A DNA stretch of 64,000 bases from Comamonas aquatica NBRC 14918 (lineage in GTDB: Bacteria > Pseudomonadota > Gammaproteobacteria > Burkholderiales > Burkholderiaceae_C). The translations under genes were made by a program, and so were the position numbers. The DNA lies in NCBI RefSeq assembly GCF_000739875.1, contig NZ_BBJR01000025.1, forward strand, positions 1-64,000, given 5' to 3'. The first letter of the stretch is position 1. The number at the start of each line of letters is the position of its first letter. The notes below the pieces were generated by a model that was not told the origin of the DNA, ran no database searches, and worked only from the letters and a program-made list of their open reading frames with translations. Shown here in pieces: positions 45,399 through 53,948 of this stretch.

Positions 45399-46418
45399 TT
45401 ACTTGCCTGCGCGGACCTGCTTGACGGCGGCCTGCACCTCGTCCCAGGTGCCCTGCCCCACGGTCTTGGCGATGCCGGCGTTCACTGCCGTCAGCTTGTC
45501 GCGCATGCGGTTGGCTTCGGCCGCAGGCAGCTCGTTGACCTGCATGCCCTTGCCCTTGATGTCGGCCAGGGCCTTGGCTGCTTCCTCGCGCGTGTCCTTG
45601 CGCTCGAACTCGCGGCTCTTGACCGCGGCGTCCTGCAGCACCTTCTTCTCGGCCGGGCTCAGGGTATCCCACCACTTCTTGCTGACGGTGACGATCCAGG
45701 GGCTGTAGACGTGATTGGACACCGTGAGGTACTTCTGCACCTCGTAGAACTTGCTGGACAGCACGGTGTTGAAGGGGTTTTCCTGGCCATCGACGGCGCG
45801 CGTCTCCAGTGCCGTGAACAGCTCGGAGAACGGCAGCGGCACGGCATTCGCGCCCAGGGCCTTGAAGCTGTCGAGGAAGACGTTGTTCTGCATCACACGC
45901 AGCTTGACGTCGGCCAGGTCTTCCAGCTTGGCAATCGGGCGCTTGTTGTTGGTGAGATTGCGGAAACCATTCTCCCAGTACACCAGACCCACCATGCCCT
46001 TGGGCTCCAGCGTGGCCTTGACCTTTTCGCCCACGGGACCATCGAGCACCACGTCGGCTTCCTTGGCGTTGCTGAACAGGAAAGGCGTGTCCCACACCGC
46101 CATCTCCGGCGACAGTCCGACCAGCGTGGCCGTGGAGCCGACCATCATCTCCTGCGCACCGCCGATCAGCGCCTGCTGCATCTGCGTGTCCGAGCCCAGC
46201 GAGGCATTGCCGATCGCCCGCACCTTCATCTTGCCACCCGTCGCCTTCTCCACCTCCTTGGCGAAGAAGCGCACAGCGCGCCCCTGGTTCGAATCATCCA
46301 CCAGGCCATAGCCGAATCGCACGATGCGAGGCTTGAAGTCCTGGGCCAGGGCCTGGCCGGTGGCGGCCAGCGTGGTGAGAGCGGCCATGAGGCTGGCCAG
46401 TGCAAAGGGAATACGCAT
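45399..46418 (-). CDS. TRAP transporter substrate-binding protein, probably for gluconate
   Basis: Periplasmic receptor, 339 residues. A Sec signal (MRIPFALASLMAALTTLAATGQALAQ) precedes a mature DctP fold: FGYGLVDDSNQGRAVRFFAKEV, carboxylate-binding Arg in VKLRVMQNNVF, and ETRAVDGQENPFN. The start is decided by the ribosome-binding site: AAGGAG abuts ATG 46424 but lies 6 nt before ATG 46418. Lying between TRAP permeases and edd/eda under a gluconate-type regulator, its ligand is most likely gluconate or a related sugar acid; this is inference from context. Confidence 0.88.
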   Translation of the reverse strand: MRIPFALASLMAALTTLAATGQALAQDFKPRIVRFGYGLVDDSNQGRAVRFFAKEVEKATGGKMKVRAIGNASLGSDTQMQQALIGGAQEMMVGSTATLVGLSPEMAVWDTPFLFSNAKEADVVLDGPVGEKVKATLEPKGMVGLVYWENGFRNLTNNKRPIAKLEDLADVKLRVMQNNVFLDSFKALGANAVPLPFSELFTALETRAVDGQENPFNTVLSSKFYEVQKYLTVSNHVYSPWIVTVSKKWWDTLSPAEKKVLQDAAVKSREFERKDTREEAAKALADIKGKGMQVNELPAAEANRMRDKLTAVNAGIAKTVGQGTWDEVQAAVKQVRAGK

Positions 46419-46466
46419 TTTCATCTCCTTAGGTTGTAGGGTGTCGGTGAAATGGGACTAACTTTG

Positions 46467-47747
46467 TCAATGCATCCAGCGCAACGGTGCCAGGATGATT
46501 TGTGGGAAGAGCACGAATAGCACAGCCAGCAACACGTAGACCATCAGGAACGGGTTGGTGCCTCTGATCACGGTCTCCATGCGCAGCCGGCCCACGCCGG
46601 CTACCACGTTTTGCACCGTGCCCACGGGTGGGGTGATAAGCCCGATACAGCCCACGTAGATGAACATGAAGCCAAAGTAGACGGGGTCGATCCCAGCCTT
46701 GACAGCCAGCGGCGCACAGACGGGGCCGAAGATCAGGATGGTCGGCGTCAGGTCCATGGCAGTGCCCACCACCAGCAAGAAAAGCATCATCGTGGCCATG
46801 AAGAGCACAGGATTGCCCAACAGGCCCGAGAAACTCTCTGCCAGCATATTCGGCAGGTCCGCCAGCGTGATCATGTAGGCCGTCACCGTGGCCGCCCCAC
46901 ACAGGAACATCACCACGGCCGTGGTCTTGGCCGCCGCCAGGAAGACGGCATACAACCGGCCCCAGGTCATCTCGCGGTAGATCACCATCGACACGAACAG
47001 CGCATAGACGGCGGCGACCACGGCCGCCTCTGTGGGGGTGAACACACCGCCTTTAAGACCACCCAGGATGATGACCGGCATCATCATGGCCCAGAAACTC
47101 TGGGCAAGGGTCTTCAGGCGCTGCCCCCAGGCCATGCGCGGGCCGCGCGACAAGTCATATTTGCGGGCAATGGACCACCAGGCAAAGATCAGGAACAGGC
47201 CCATGATCAGGCCCGGCACCAGCCCGGACAGGAACAGCTTGCTGATCGAGGTGTTGGTGGTCACGCCATAGATCACGAAGGGCATGGACGGCGGGATGAT
47301 GGGCGCGATGATGCCACCCGATGCCAACAGCCCGGCGCTGTAGCTGTCGGGGTACTTCTGGTCCCGCATCATGGGCAGCAGGATGGTGGCCAGCGCAGCG
47401 GTGTCGGCGATGGCCGAGCCGCTCATCGAGGCCAGCAACACGGCCGCGCCGATGGCCACATAGCCCAGGCCTCCACGGATATGGCCCACATAGGCGCGCG
47501 CCAGGTCGATGATGCGGCGCGACAGACCACCCGCATTCATCAACTCGCCCGCCAGGATGAAGAAAGGCACGGCCAGCAGCGGAAAGTTGTCAAAACCGGC
47601 CTGCAGATTCTGCGCAAGCAACTGCGAATCGAAGAAATCCAGGTGCCACATCAGCGCTACGCCCGTGAGGACCAGCGCCTGGGCGATCGGCATGCCGATC
47701 ACCATGCCGCCGATCAGCACCGTCAGAAAAATCAGGGTCACAACCAT
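46467..47747 (-). CDS. TRAP transporter large permease (sugar-acid TRAP)
   Basis: 426-residue DctM-family channel with about twelve helices. Motifs ASMSGSAIADTAALA, ASGGIIAPIIPPSMPFVIYG and VGCIGLITPPVGTVQNV match the family. ATG 47747 has AAGGAG at 8 nt, overlapping the end of the small-permease gene 12 nt upstream. Works with the adjacent DctP and DctQ proteins; the operon points to gluconate. Confidence 0.93.
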   Translation of the reverse strand: MVVTLIFLTVLIGGMVIGMPIAQALVLTGVALMWHLDFFDSQLLAQNLQAGFDNFPLLAVPFFILAGELMNAGGLSRRIIDLARAYVGHIRGGLGYVAIGAAVLLASMSGSAIADTAALATILLPMMRDQKYPDSYSAGLLASGGIIAPIIPPSMPFVIYGVTTNTSISKLFLSGLVPGLIMGLFLIFAWWSIARKYDLSRGPRMAWGQRLKTLAQSFWAMMMPVIILGGLKGGVFTPTEAAVVAAVYALFVSMVIYREMTWGRLYAVFLAAAKTTAVVMFLCGAATVTAYMITLADLPNMLAESFSGLLGNPVLFMATMMLFLLVVGTAMDLTPTILIFGPVCAPLAVKAGIDPVYFGFMFIYVGCIGLITPPVGTVQNVVAGVGRLRMETVIRGTNPFLMVYVLLAVLFVLFPQIILAPLRWMH

Positions 47748-47759
47748 GGTGTGTACTCC

Positions 47760-48266
47760 TTACTCGACCGAAGTCTCGGCATGGTTGTCAGCAGGTGCAC
47801 CGCGGCGCAAGTCGCGCAAGGTCACCAGGATCAGGCCCACGGCCAGCACCAGGGTGGCCGCCGCGCCCAATGCCAGCGGGTAGCCGAGCACCGTACTGAA
47901 ACTGTTCAGCCCGGCCTGGACCTGGCCCCAGGAGCCCGACAGCAGCAAGCCCATGCATGCCAGCACCAGCAACTGCGACAACCAGAACAACAGCTTGCGT
48001 GCAGCGGGTCCCACGCGCGAGGTCACCAGGTCGAAACCCAGGTGGCTGCCTTCAAAGGCCGCGACGATGGCACCGATGGCCACCAGCCAGACAAAGAGCA
48101 GGCGCGAGATCTCCTCGTAAGAGACGATGCTGGTGTGAAACACATAGCGCAGCACCACGTTGACAAAGACGGCAATGACCATGCCGGCCAGCGCCAGCAC
48201 CATCAGCGCCTCGGCCAGCCGCTGAAGGCGCGGCTTGGAGCGAACTGCTGGGGAATCTGTTTGCAT
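47760..48266 (-). CDS. TRAP transporter small permease (sugar-acid TRAP)
   Basis: 168-residue DctQ-family protein with four helices. Motif YEEISRLLFVWLVAIGAIVAA is characteristic. ATG 48266 has AGGAGA at 7 nt. Lies 22 nt after gntK and 12 nt before the large permease, so the whole block is one transcript. Confidence 0.9.
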   Translation of the reverse strand: MQTDSPAVRSKPRLQRLAEALMVLALAGMVIAVFVNVVLRYVFHTSIVSYEEISRLLFVWLVAIGAIVAAFEGSHLGFDLVTSRVGPAARKLLFWLSQLLVLACMGLLLSGSWGQVQAGLNSFSTVLGYPLALGAAATLVLAVGLILVTLRDLRRGAPADNHAETSVE

Positions 48267-48288
48267 GTGGGGTCTCCTGGTGCTGTGG

Positions 48289-48852
48289 TTATGGAGTCAT
48301 CGCATTAGGCAGGCCCAGCCAGCTCCGGGTGCGTTGCACGATCTCGGCCAGCGGCAGCGTGGCGTCCACGCAGAGCACTGCACCCTCGCTTTCAGGACGC
48401 TCCAGGGTTGCAAACTGGTTCGCCACGAGTTCCGGCGAGAAAAAATGTCCGGAGCGATCCTGCACGCGCTGCAGGGCGGTTTCGTAGCCGAGGTCAAGGA
48501 AGATGAAGCCCACAGAACCGCGCGGGCCTGCATCGCGCAGGCGGTCACGGTATTTGCGCTTGAGCGCCGAACAGGTCAGTACCACGCCAGTACCGGGCGT
48601 TGCAATGGCCGAGTCAAGCAAGTGCGTCAGCGTGTCAAGCCAGCCGCTGCGATCTTCATCGGTCAAGGGAATGCCGGCTTGCATCTTGCGAATGCTCTCT
48701 TCAGCGTGGTAGGTATCTCCTTCGTGCAGTGTCCAGCCCAAGGAACAGGCCAGCGCCTGTCCCACGCTGGACTTGCCGCAGCCTGAGACGCCCATGACGA
48801 CCAGCACACTGGGATTGGTTTCTGGATGATTTTTTTGGATAGCGCTATCCAT
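48289..48852 (-). CDS. gntK: Gluconokinase
   Basis: Phosphorylates gluconate to 6-phosphogluconate in the cytosol. 187 residues. P-loop VMGVSGCGKSSVGQAL (about residues 19-34), HEGDTYHAEESIRKMQAGIPLTDEDRSGWL and TCSALKRKYRDRLR are GntK signatures. ATG 48852 gives a lead of 18 residues before the P-loop, comparable with E. coli GntK. The first five codons contain a perfect 14-bp palindrome that is probably an operator. First gene of the gluconate operon. Confidence 0.95.
   Translation of the reverse strand: MDSAIQKNHPETNPSVLVVMGVSGCGKSSVGQALACSLGWTLHEGDTYHAEESIRKMQAGIPLTDEDRSGWLDTLTHLLDSAIATPGTGVVLTCSALKRKYRDRLRDAGPRGSVGFIFLDLGYETALQRVQDRSGHFFSPELVANQFATLERPESEGAVLCVDATLPLAEIVQRTRSWLGLPNAMTP
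48837..48850. promoter_or_regulatory. Operator 1 of the gluconate regulator, overlapping the gntK start
   Basis: GGATAGCGCTATCC, a perfect 14-bp palindrome with central GC typical of LacI-family sites. It covers the start codon and codons 2-5 of gntK. A near-identical site lies about 115 nt away on the other side of the intergenic region. Confidence 0.7.
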
Positions 48853-48954
48853 AACTTTGCAAAAAAAGACAGGCTAGAACCTGCCCTGGATTTCGGTGCT
48901 TATCCCAGACATACTGCGTATAAACCCGCAGCTGCACTGTCTTCTGGATAAATT

Positions 48955-48969
48955 GGTTAGCGCTATCAT
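48955..48969. promoter_or_regulatory. Operator 2 of the gluconate regulator
   Basis: GGTTAGCGCTATCA shares the TAGCGCTATC core with operator 1 and lies about 40 nt before the regulator's start codon. Outer bases (GGTTA...TAACC) extend the symmetry. Two sites spaced about 118 nt apart could support DNA looping and autoregulation. Confidence 0.7.
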
Positions 48970-49007
48970 AACCTTCACAAATAAAGCCATCGACCTAGGA
49001 CATTCCC

Positions 49008-50081
49008 TTGGATCAACACCTGCCTACAGCTTCGCAACCCAATCCCGCCGAGCAGGCTCGCAGTCGCACTCGGTCTTCTCGCGCCAGTGGCCGAGTCACG
49101 CTCAGCGATGTCGCAGAAGCCGTCGGCGTCAGTCCCATGACGGTCTCGCGCGCACTGCGCGGCGAACGCCGCGTGGACCCCGCTTTGGTCGAGAAAATAC
49201 GCGCCACCGCCGCGCAGATGGGCTATGTGCCAGACCCGGCAGCCCGCGCACTGGCTTCGCAAAAAAGTGCACAGGTGCTGGTGCTGGTGCCGATGCTGTC
49301 CAACACCCTGTTCGTGGATCTGATCGAGGCCGTGCACAAAGAGCTGTTCGCGGCGGGCTACCACGCCCTGATCGGCGTGACCCACTACGACCGTGCCGAG
49401 GAAGAGCAGCTGTTGCGCACCTACCTGCCCATGCGCCCTGCGGGCCTGCTGCTCACCGGCTTTGACCGCAGCCCCGCCGCACGTGCACTGGTGGCCGCCA
49501 GCAAGGTGCCGTGCGTGCACCTGATGGAGCTGGGCGACGGTAGCGGCACGCCCAGCGTCGGGTTTTCACAGGCCGATGCAGGCACCACCATCACCCGGCA
49601 CCTGGTGGAACGCGGCCACAAGCGCATCGCCTTTTGCGCCGGTCAGCTCGATGCCCGTGTGATGCAGCGGGCCACCGGCTACCGCCGTGCATTGCAGGAA
49701 GCCGGCCTGTACGACCCTTCTCTGGAACTGCTCTGGCCCCGCCCCACATCGATGGCCCTGGGGGCCGAACTGCTGGACGCCGCGCTGCAGCTGAAGCCCG
49801 CACCCGATGCCCTGTTCTTCTGCAACGATGACATTGCTCAGGGCGCCTTGCTAGAAGCACTGCGCCGGGGGCTGCAGGTGCCGCAGCGCGTCGCCATCAC
49901 AGGCTTCAATGACCTGCCGGGCAGCGACCAGATGGTGCCGCCGCTGACCACCATACGCACGCCGCGCAGCCATATCGGCACCGAAGGCGCACGCATGCTG
50001 TTGAAGCTCATACGGGGCGATGCCGTTGAACGACCCAATCTAGATTTGGGGTACGAGTTGGTTGTACGTAAAAGTAGCTAA
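49008..50081 (+). CDS. gntR: LacI family regulator of the gluconate operon (GntR-like)
   Basis: 357 residues. N-terminal LacI HTH and hinge: VTLSDVAEAVGVSPMTVSRALRGERRVDPALVEKI ... GYVPDPAARALASQKS. The periplasmic-binding-like effector domain follows (about 75-357), ending DLGYELVVRKSS. The start is TTG at 49008: AGGA lies 7 nt upstream and no ATG or GTG in frame is better. Faces gntK across two palindromes that fit LacI-type operators. By analogy with E. coli GntR it should repress in the absence of gluconate or its phosphate. Confidence 0.88.
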   Translation: MDQHLPTASQPNPAEQARSRTRSSRASGRVTLSDVAEAVGVSPMTVSRALRGERRVDPALVEKIRATAAQMGYVPDPAARALASQKSAQVLVLVPMLSNTLFVDLIEAVHKELFAAGYHALIGVTHYDRAEEEQLLRTYLPMRPAGLLLTGFDRSPAARALVAASKVPCVHLMELGDGSGTPSVGFSQADAGTTITRHLVERGHKRIAFCAGQLDARVMQRATGYRRALQEAGLYDPSLELLWPRPTSMALGAELLDAALQLKPAPDALFFCNDDIAQGALLEALRRGLQVPQRVAITGFNDLPGSDQMVPPLTTIRTPRSHIGTEGARMLLKLIRGDAVERPNLDLGYELVVRKSS

Positions 50082-50098
50082 GGGCCTCAGTTTCAAGG

Positions 50099-50114
50099 GG
50101 CTCTGTTGCACAAA
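50099..50114 (+). repeat. Left terminal inverted repeat of the IS
   Basis: GGCTCTGTTGCACAAA, pairing with 51122-51137 with two mismatches at positions 4 and 5. Starts 17 nt after the gntR stop codon. Confidence 0.8.
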
Positions 50115-50144
50115 TCCAGGCCAAGCCGCTGCTAGGCTCTGGGC

Positions 50145-51083
50145 ATGAGTGAGAGCAAGCGCCCTGGGGGCAAGTACAAGACGACGAACTGGGCCAACTA
50201 CAACGCCTCACTCAAGGCCCGTGGGTCACTTACGGTCTGGCTGGACAAGGACCTGCAGTGGTATGCCCCGGCTACCGGCAAACGGGGCCGTCAACCCATC
50301 TTCTCTGATGCCACCATCCAGTTCTGCCTGAGCATCAAGAGCCTCTTGGGCTTGCCCCTGCGCCAGAGCCTGGGAATGGTTGAAAGCCTGTTGCGCTTGG
50401 CCGGGCTGGAATGGAAGGTTCCGGATTTCAGTACCGTATGCTGGCGTCAGAAGCACCTGAGCGTCAAACTGCCCTACCGACCCAGCACCACCGCGCTGGA
50501 CCTGCTGGTCGACAGCACCGGCATCAAGTTCCTGGGTGAGGGCGAATGCAAGCGCAAGAAGCATGGAGCGGACTATCGGCGCCAGTGGCGCAAGGTGCAC
50601 CTGGCCATTGATGCCCACACACTGGACATCCGGGCCATCGAGGTCACCGACAACGCCACGGGTGATGCCCCCATGCTGCCTGAACTGCTCAGCCAGATAC
50701 CCGCAGATGAGCCGATTGCCAGCGTGGGCGGCGACGGGGCCTACGACACCAAGGCATGTCACGCGGCGATAGCCAGACGCAACGCCCAGGCCATCATTCC
50801 TCCACGCAAAAACGCTCGGGCATGGAAGAGCAGCCAGACAGGTGCGGCCTCACGCAACGAAGCTTTGCGAGCATGCCAACGGCTGGGACGACGAATCTGG
50901 AAGAAGTGGATTGGTTACCACCGGCGCAGCCTGGTGGAGACGAAGATGAATTGCTTCAAGCGGCTGGGCGAGCGGGTGATGGCCAGGACGTTTGAGCGTC
51001 AGGTGACGGAATTGCACATCCGTGTGGCTCTGCTCAACCGCTTCAGCCAACTCGGACGCCCGGTGACTGTGGCCGTGGCCTAA
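50145..51083 (+). CDS. IS5-family transposase (DDE)
   Basis: 312-residue DDE transposase that moves the element by cut-and-paste. The catalytic triad is visible: Asp in LLVDSTGIKF, Asp in SVGGDGAYDTK, Glu in YHRRSLVETKMNCFK, the last matching the Y-(2)-R-(3)-E-(6)-K signature of IS4/IS5 families exactly. The frame is intact from ATG 50145 to the stop, so the element could still be active. N-terminal part (residues 1-90) is the DNA-binding region. Confidence 0.92.
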   Translation: MSESKRPGGKYKTTNWANYNASLKARGSLTVWLDKDLQWYAPATGKRGRQPIFSDATIQFCLSIKSLLGLPLRQSLGMVESLLRLAGLEWKVPDFSTVCWRQKHLSVKLPYRPSTTALDLLVDSTGIKFLGEGECKRKKHGADYRRQWRKVHLAIDAHTLDIRAIEVTDNATGDAPMLPELLSQIPADEPIASVGGDGAYDTKACHAAIARRNAQAIIPPRKNARAWKSSQTGAASRNEALRACQRLGRRIWKKWIGYHRRSLVETKMNCFKRLGERVMARTFERQVTELHIRVALLNRFSQLGRPVTVAVA

Positions 51084-51121
51084 GTCCGTCTGGGGTTGGG
51101 GTTACTGCGTCCGCACGGGTC

Positions 51122-51137
51122 TTTGTGCAACAACGCC
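51122..51137 (-). repeat. Right terminal inverted repeat of the IS
   Basis: TTTGTGCAACAACGCC on the plus strand, complement of the left repeat except for two positions. Confidence 0.8.
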
Positions 51138-51194
51138 TACTTGCTGAGCAAACGATTGTGGGATCACGATATTCAAATACCTATTTAGCAATCC

Positions 51195-51243
51195 CTGAAA
51201 AAGCGACCTAGCCCTTGCGGGATGGGCGTTGGCAGCTATGGTT
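51195..51243. repeat. Dispersed palindromic repeat (copy F)
   Basis: Degenerate copy: AAAAGCGACCTAGCCCTTG, then GGGCGTTGGCAGCTATGGTTT. Lies between the IS right end and the fbpC stop codon. Confidence 0.5.
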
Positions 51244-51250
51244 TGCTGAC

Positions 51251-52261
51251 TCAGAGATCGGCCGCCAGACCGATGCGCACGGTATCGCAACTGCCGTATA
51301 AGGCATTCAGCGAGGCCTTGGCCATGATGGGCTGGCCGTCGGGCAGCTCCAGCTCGAACACGAAGTGGCTGCCACGGAAGGTCCGCTCGCGCACCTGGGC
51401 ACTCACCCCCTGCTCCACCAGGCGCACATGCTCGGGCCGCAGCAGCACCTGCACCCCTTGCTCGGTCTGGAAGTGGGGGTGGCCGGCAGGCAGCATGCCC
51501 AGCGCCGTCTGCCACTGACCCCCGGGCGTGGATTGCGCCGGCACCAGCGCGCCCTCGCCCACGAAGCGGGCCACCTCCTGCGTGGCGGGTGCGCAGTAGA
51601 CCTGCACGGCATTGCCCCACTGCATGAGCTGGCCGTGCGACATGACGCCCACGTTGTCGGCCATGGCAAAGGCTTCGTTCTGGTCGTGCGTGACCATCAG
51701 GGCCGTGGCCTTGGCGTGCTTGAGGATGGCGCGCACTTCGCGCGCGATGCTCTCGCGCATGGTGGTGTCCAGGCTGGAGAAGGGTTCATCCATCAGCAAC
51801 AGGCGGGGCTTGGGGGCCAGGGCCCGCGCCAGCGCCACGCGCTGCTGCTGACCGCCGGACAGCTCATGCGGCCAGCGCTGGCCCATGCCCTGCAGGCCCA
51901 CCAGCTCCAGCATTTCCTGCACGCGCGCGGCGTGCTCGGTCTTGGACAGCTGCTGCAGGCCGAAGCCCACATTGCCGTCCACCGTCAGGTGCGGGAACAG
52001 CGCATGGTCCTGGAACACCATGCCGATGTCGCGGTGCTGGGGTGGCACGCGCTGCGCCACGGCCGCCACCGTGCGACCTTGCAGGTCGATGTGACCGGCA
52101 CGCACCGGCTCGAAGCCGGCGATGGCCCGCAGCAAGGTGGTCTTGCCGCAGCCCGAAGGGCCCAGCAGGCAACCGATCTCGCCCTGGTCCAGACGCAGGC
52201 TGACGTTCTGCACCACCGTGGTGGCGCCGTATCCCAGTGAAACGTTTTTGACTTCAAGCAT
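51251..52261 (-). CDS. fbpC: Ferric iron ABC transporter ATP-binding protein
   Basis: 336-residue ATPase of the FbpC/AfuC type. Walker [19 protein letters not shown] (about residues 32-49), signature LSGGQQQRVALARALA, Walker B LLLMDEPFSSLDTTMRE, switch His in MVTHDQNEAFAMAD. A C-terminal TOBE-like domain follows. ATG 52261 is used (a GTG lies just before it). Third gene of the fbpA-fbpB-fbpC operon, 19 nt after fbpB. Confidence 0.92.
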   Translation of the reverse strand: MLEVKNVSLGYGATTVVQNVSLRLDQGEIGCLLGPSGCGKTTLLRAIAGFEPVRAGHIDLQGRTVAAVAQRVPPQHRDIGMVFQDHALFPHLTVDGNVGFGLQQLSKTEHAARVQEMLELVGLQGMGQRWPHELSGGQQQRVALARALAPKPRLLLMDEPFSSLDTTMRESIAREVRAILKHAKATALMVTHDQNEAFAMADNVGVMSHGQLMQWGNAVQVYCAPATQEVARFVGEGALVPAQSTPGGQWQTALGMLPAGHPHFQTEQGVQVLLRPEHVRLVEQGVSAQVRERTFRGSHFVFELELPDGQPIMAKASLNALYGSCDTVRIGLAADL

Positions 52262-52280
52262 CACAAAATCTCGGCGATGT

Positions 52281-53921
52281 TCAACCGGCCGCAGACGGTT
52301 GTTTCTCGGTCTGCAGCACCAGCAGGATCACGGGCAGCAGCCCCACCAGCACAATCGCCAGCGCGGGCAAGGCCGCCTGGTCCCACATGGACTCGGAGGT
52401 CAGTTGGAACACGCGCACGGCCAGGGTGTCCCAGCCGAACTGGCGCATCATCAGCGTGATGGGCATTTCCTTCATCACGTCCACCACCACCATCAGGAAG
52501 GCGGACAGCAGGCCCGTGCGCAGCAACGGCAGGTGCAGCCGGCGCAAGGTCTGCCACGGTCCCAGGCCCAGGGAGGCACAGGCCTCCTCCTGGCTGCGCG
52601 TGATGCGCTGCATGGCCGCGTCCGTGGCGTTGTAGGCCACAGCCATGAAGCGTGCGGCCAGCGCCAGCAGCATACCGGCCAGGCTGCCCTTGAGGATGGC
52701 CAGGGTCTCGATCCCCAGCGGGGCCAGCAGGGCGATGAGGCGCTCGTCCAGCCAGGCAATCGGCACGAACACGCCCACCGCCAGCACCACGCCGGGCATG
52801 GCGTAGCCCAGCACAGCCAGGCGCACGATCCAGGCCGTCCAGGGGTCGCTGTGGCGGCGCCGCGTCCACGACAGCAGCAGGGCGAACACCGTGGTCACGG
52901 CGGCCGTGAACAGCGCCAGGCAAAGCGTGTTCCAGACATAGCCCCAGTAGTCACTGTTCAGGTCCTGGCGCCACACCGACCACACCCAGGCCACGATCTG
53001 CACCATGGGCACGGCAAAGGCCGCGCCAAACACCAGGGCGCAGGCGGAGAACGCCAGCCAGCGGCGGCCGCCCTGCAGCACGGTGCGCTGCTGCTGCGGG
53101 TTGTTGACGTGGAAGCGCTTGGCACGGCGCGAGCGCTGCTCCGCGGCCACCAGCACCAGCACCACCAGCACCAGGATCGCGGCCAGCTGCGCGGCGGCCG
53201 TGATGTTGAACAGGTTGAACCACGACTTGTACAAGGCCGTGGTGAAGGTGTCGAAATTGAAGACAGAGATCGCACCAAAGTCGGCCAGCACCTCCATCAG
53301 CACCAGGGCCAGGCCCGCGCCGATCCAGGGCCGCGCCAGGGGCAAGGCCACCTTGAAGAACGCCGCCAGAGGGCTGTAGCCCAGGGCCTGCGCCGCCTCC
53401 ATGCTGCGGTGCCCTTGTGTCAGGAATGCGCTGCGCGCCATCAGGTAGACGTAGGGGTAGAAGGCCATGACCAGCACCATGACCAGGCCCCACAGGCTGC
53501 CACGGATGTCGGGGAACCAGTGGCTGCTGCCCACCACCTCGCGCAGCAGGCGCTGCACCGGCCCGGCATATTCAAACAGGCCCATCTGCACAAAGGCCAG
53601 CACATAGGCCGGGATGGCCAGCGGCAACACCAGGGCCCAGGCAAAGAACTTGCGGCCCGGAAATTCGCACATCGCCGTCAGCCAGGCCAGGGGCACGCCC
53701 ACCACCAGCACCACGCTGCCCACCAGCAGCATCAGCAGCACGGTGTTGCCCAGCACGCGCGGCAGCACGTAGTTCCACAGGTGCTGCCAGATCTCAGGTT
53801 GGGGCGTCAATGCCATGCCGACCACCGTGAGCAAGGGCACGATGGTCAGCAAAGCGATGGGCAGCGCAAAAGCAAAACCGCGCCAGCGGTGCGCTGGCGC
53901 GGCATGGTCTACAACAGACAA
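52281..53921 (-). CDS. fbpB: Ferric iron ABC transporter permease
   Basis: 546 residues with about twelve helices: like other FbpB/HitB proteins it contains two permease units in one chain. The two ATPase-contact loops are AAQALGYSPLAAFFKVALPLARP and ACASLGLGPWQTLRRLHLPLLRT. The only reasonable start is TTG 53921 (reads MSVVDHAAPAHRWRG), with AGG about 8 nt upstream; no ATG or GTG lies near. 27 nt after fbpA. Confidence 0.92.
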   Translation of the reverse strand: MSVVDHAAPAHRWRGFAFALPIALLTIVPLLTVVGMALTPQPEIWQHLWNYVLPRVLGNTVLLMLLVGSVVLVVGVPLAWLTAMCEFPGRKFFAWALVLPLAIPAYVLAFVQMGLFEYAGPVQRLLREVVGSSHWFPDIRGSLWGLVMVLVMAFYPYVYLMARSAFLTQGHRSMEAAQALGYSPLAAFFKVALPLARPWIGAGLALVLMEVLADFGAISVFNFDTFTTALYKSWFNLFNITAAAQLAAILVLVVLVLVAAEQRSRRAKRFHVNNPQQQRTVLQGGRRWLAFSACALVFGAAFAVPMVQIVAWVWSVWRQDLNSDYWGYVWNTLCLALFTAAVTTVFALLLSWTRRRHSDPWTAWIVRLAVLGYAMPGVVLAVGVFVPIAWLDERLIALLAPLGIETLAILKGSLAGMLLALAARFMAVAYNATDAAMQRITRSQEEACASLGLGPWQTLRRLHLPLLRTGLLSAFLMVVVDVMKEMPITLMMRQFGWDTLAVRVFQLTSESMWDQAALPALAIVLVGLLPVILLVLQTEKQPSAAG

Positions 53922-53948
53922 GGGTCGAACCTAATTCCAAAAAATCGA

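Larger units (their letters stand above)
50099..51137. mobile_element. IS5-family insertion sequence, IS903-like group
   Basis: About 1039 bp, bounded by imperfect inverted repeats: left GGCTCTGTTGCACAAA (50099-50114), right complement GGCGTTGTTGCACAAA (51122-51137), 14 of 16 matching. The GGCTxTGTTG start resembles the IS903 terminal repeat. It contains one intact transposase gene. The 9-bp flanks (GTTTCAAGG left, TACTTGCTG right) do not form a target duplication. It sits between gntR and the iron-importer genes. Confidence 0.85.

Noticed and set aside
50090-51146. Target-site duplication around the IS
   Set aside because: The 9-bp flanks differ, and shorter duplications of 2-4 bp at the ends also do not match.
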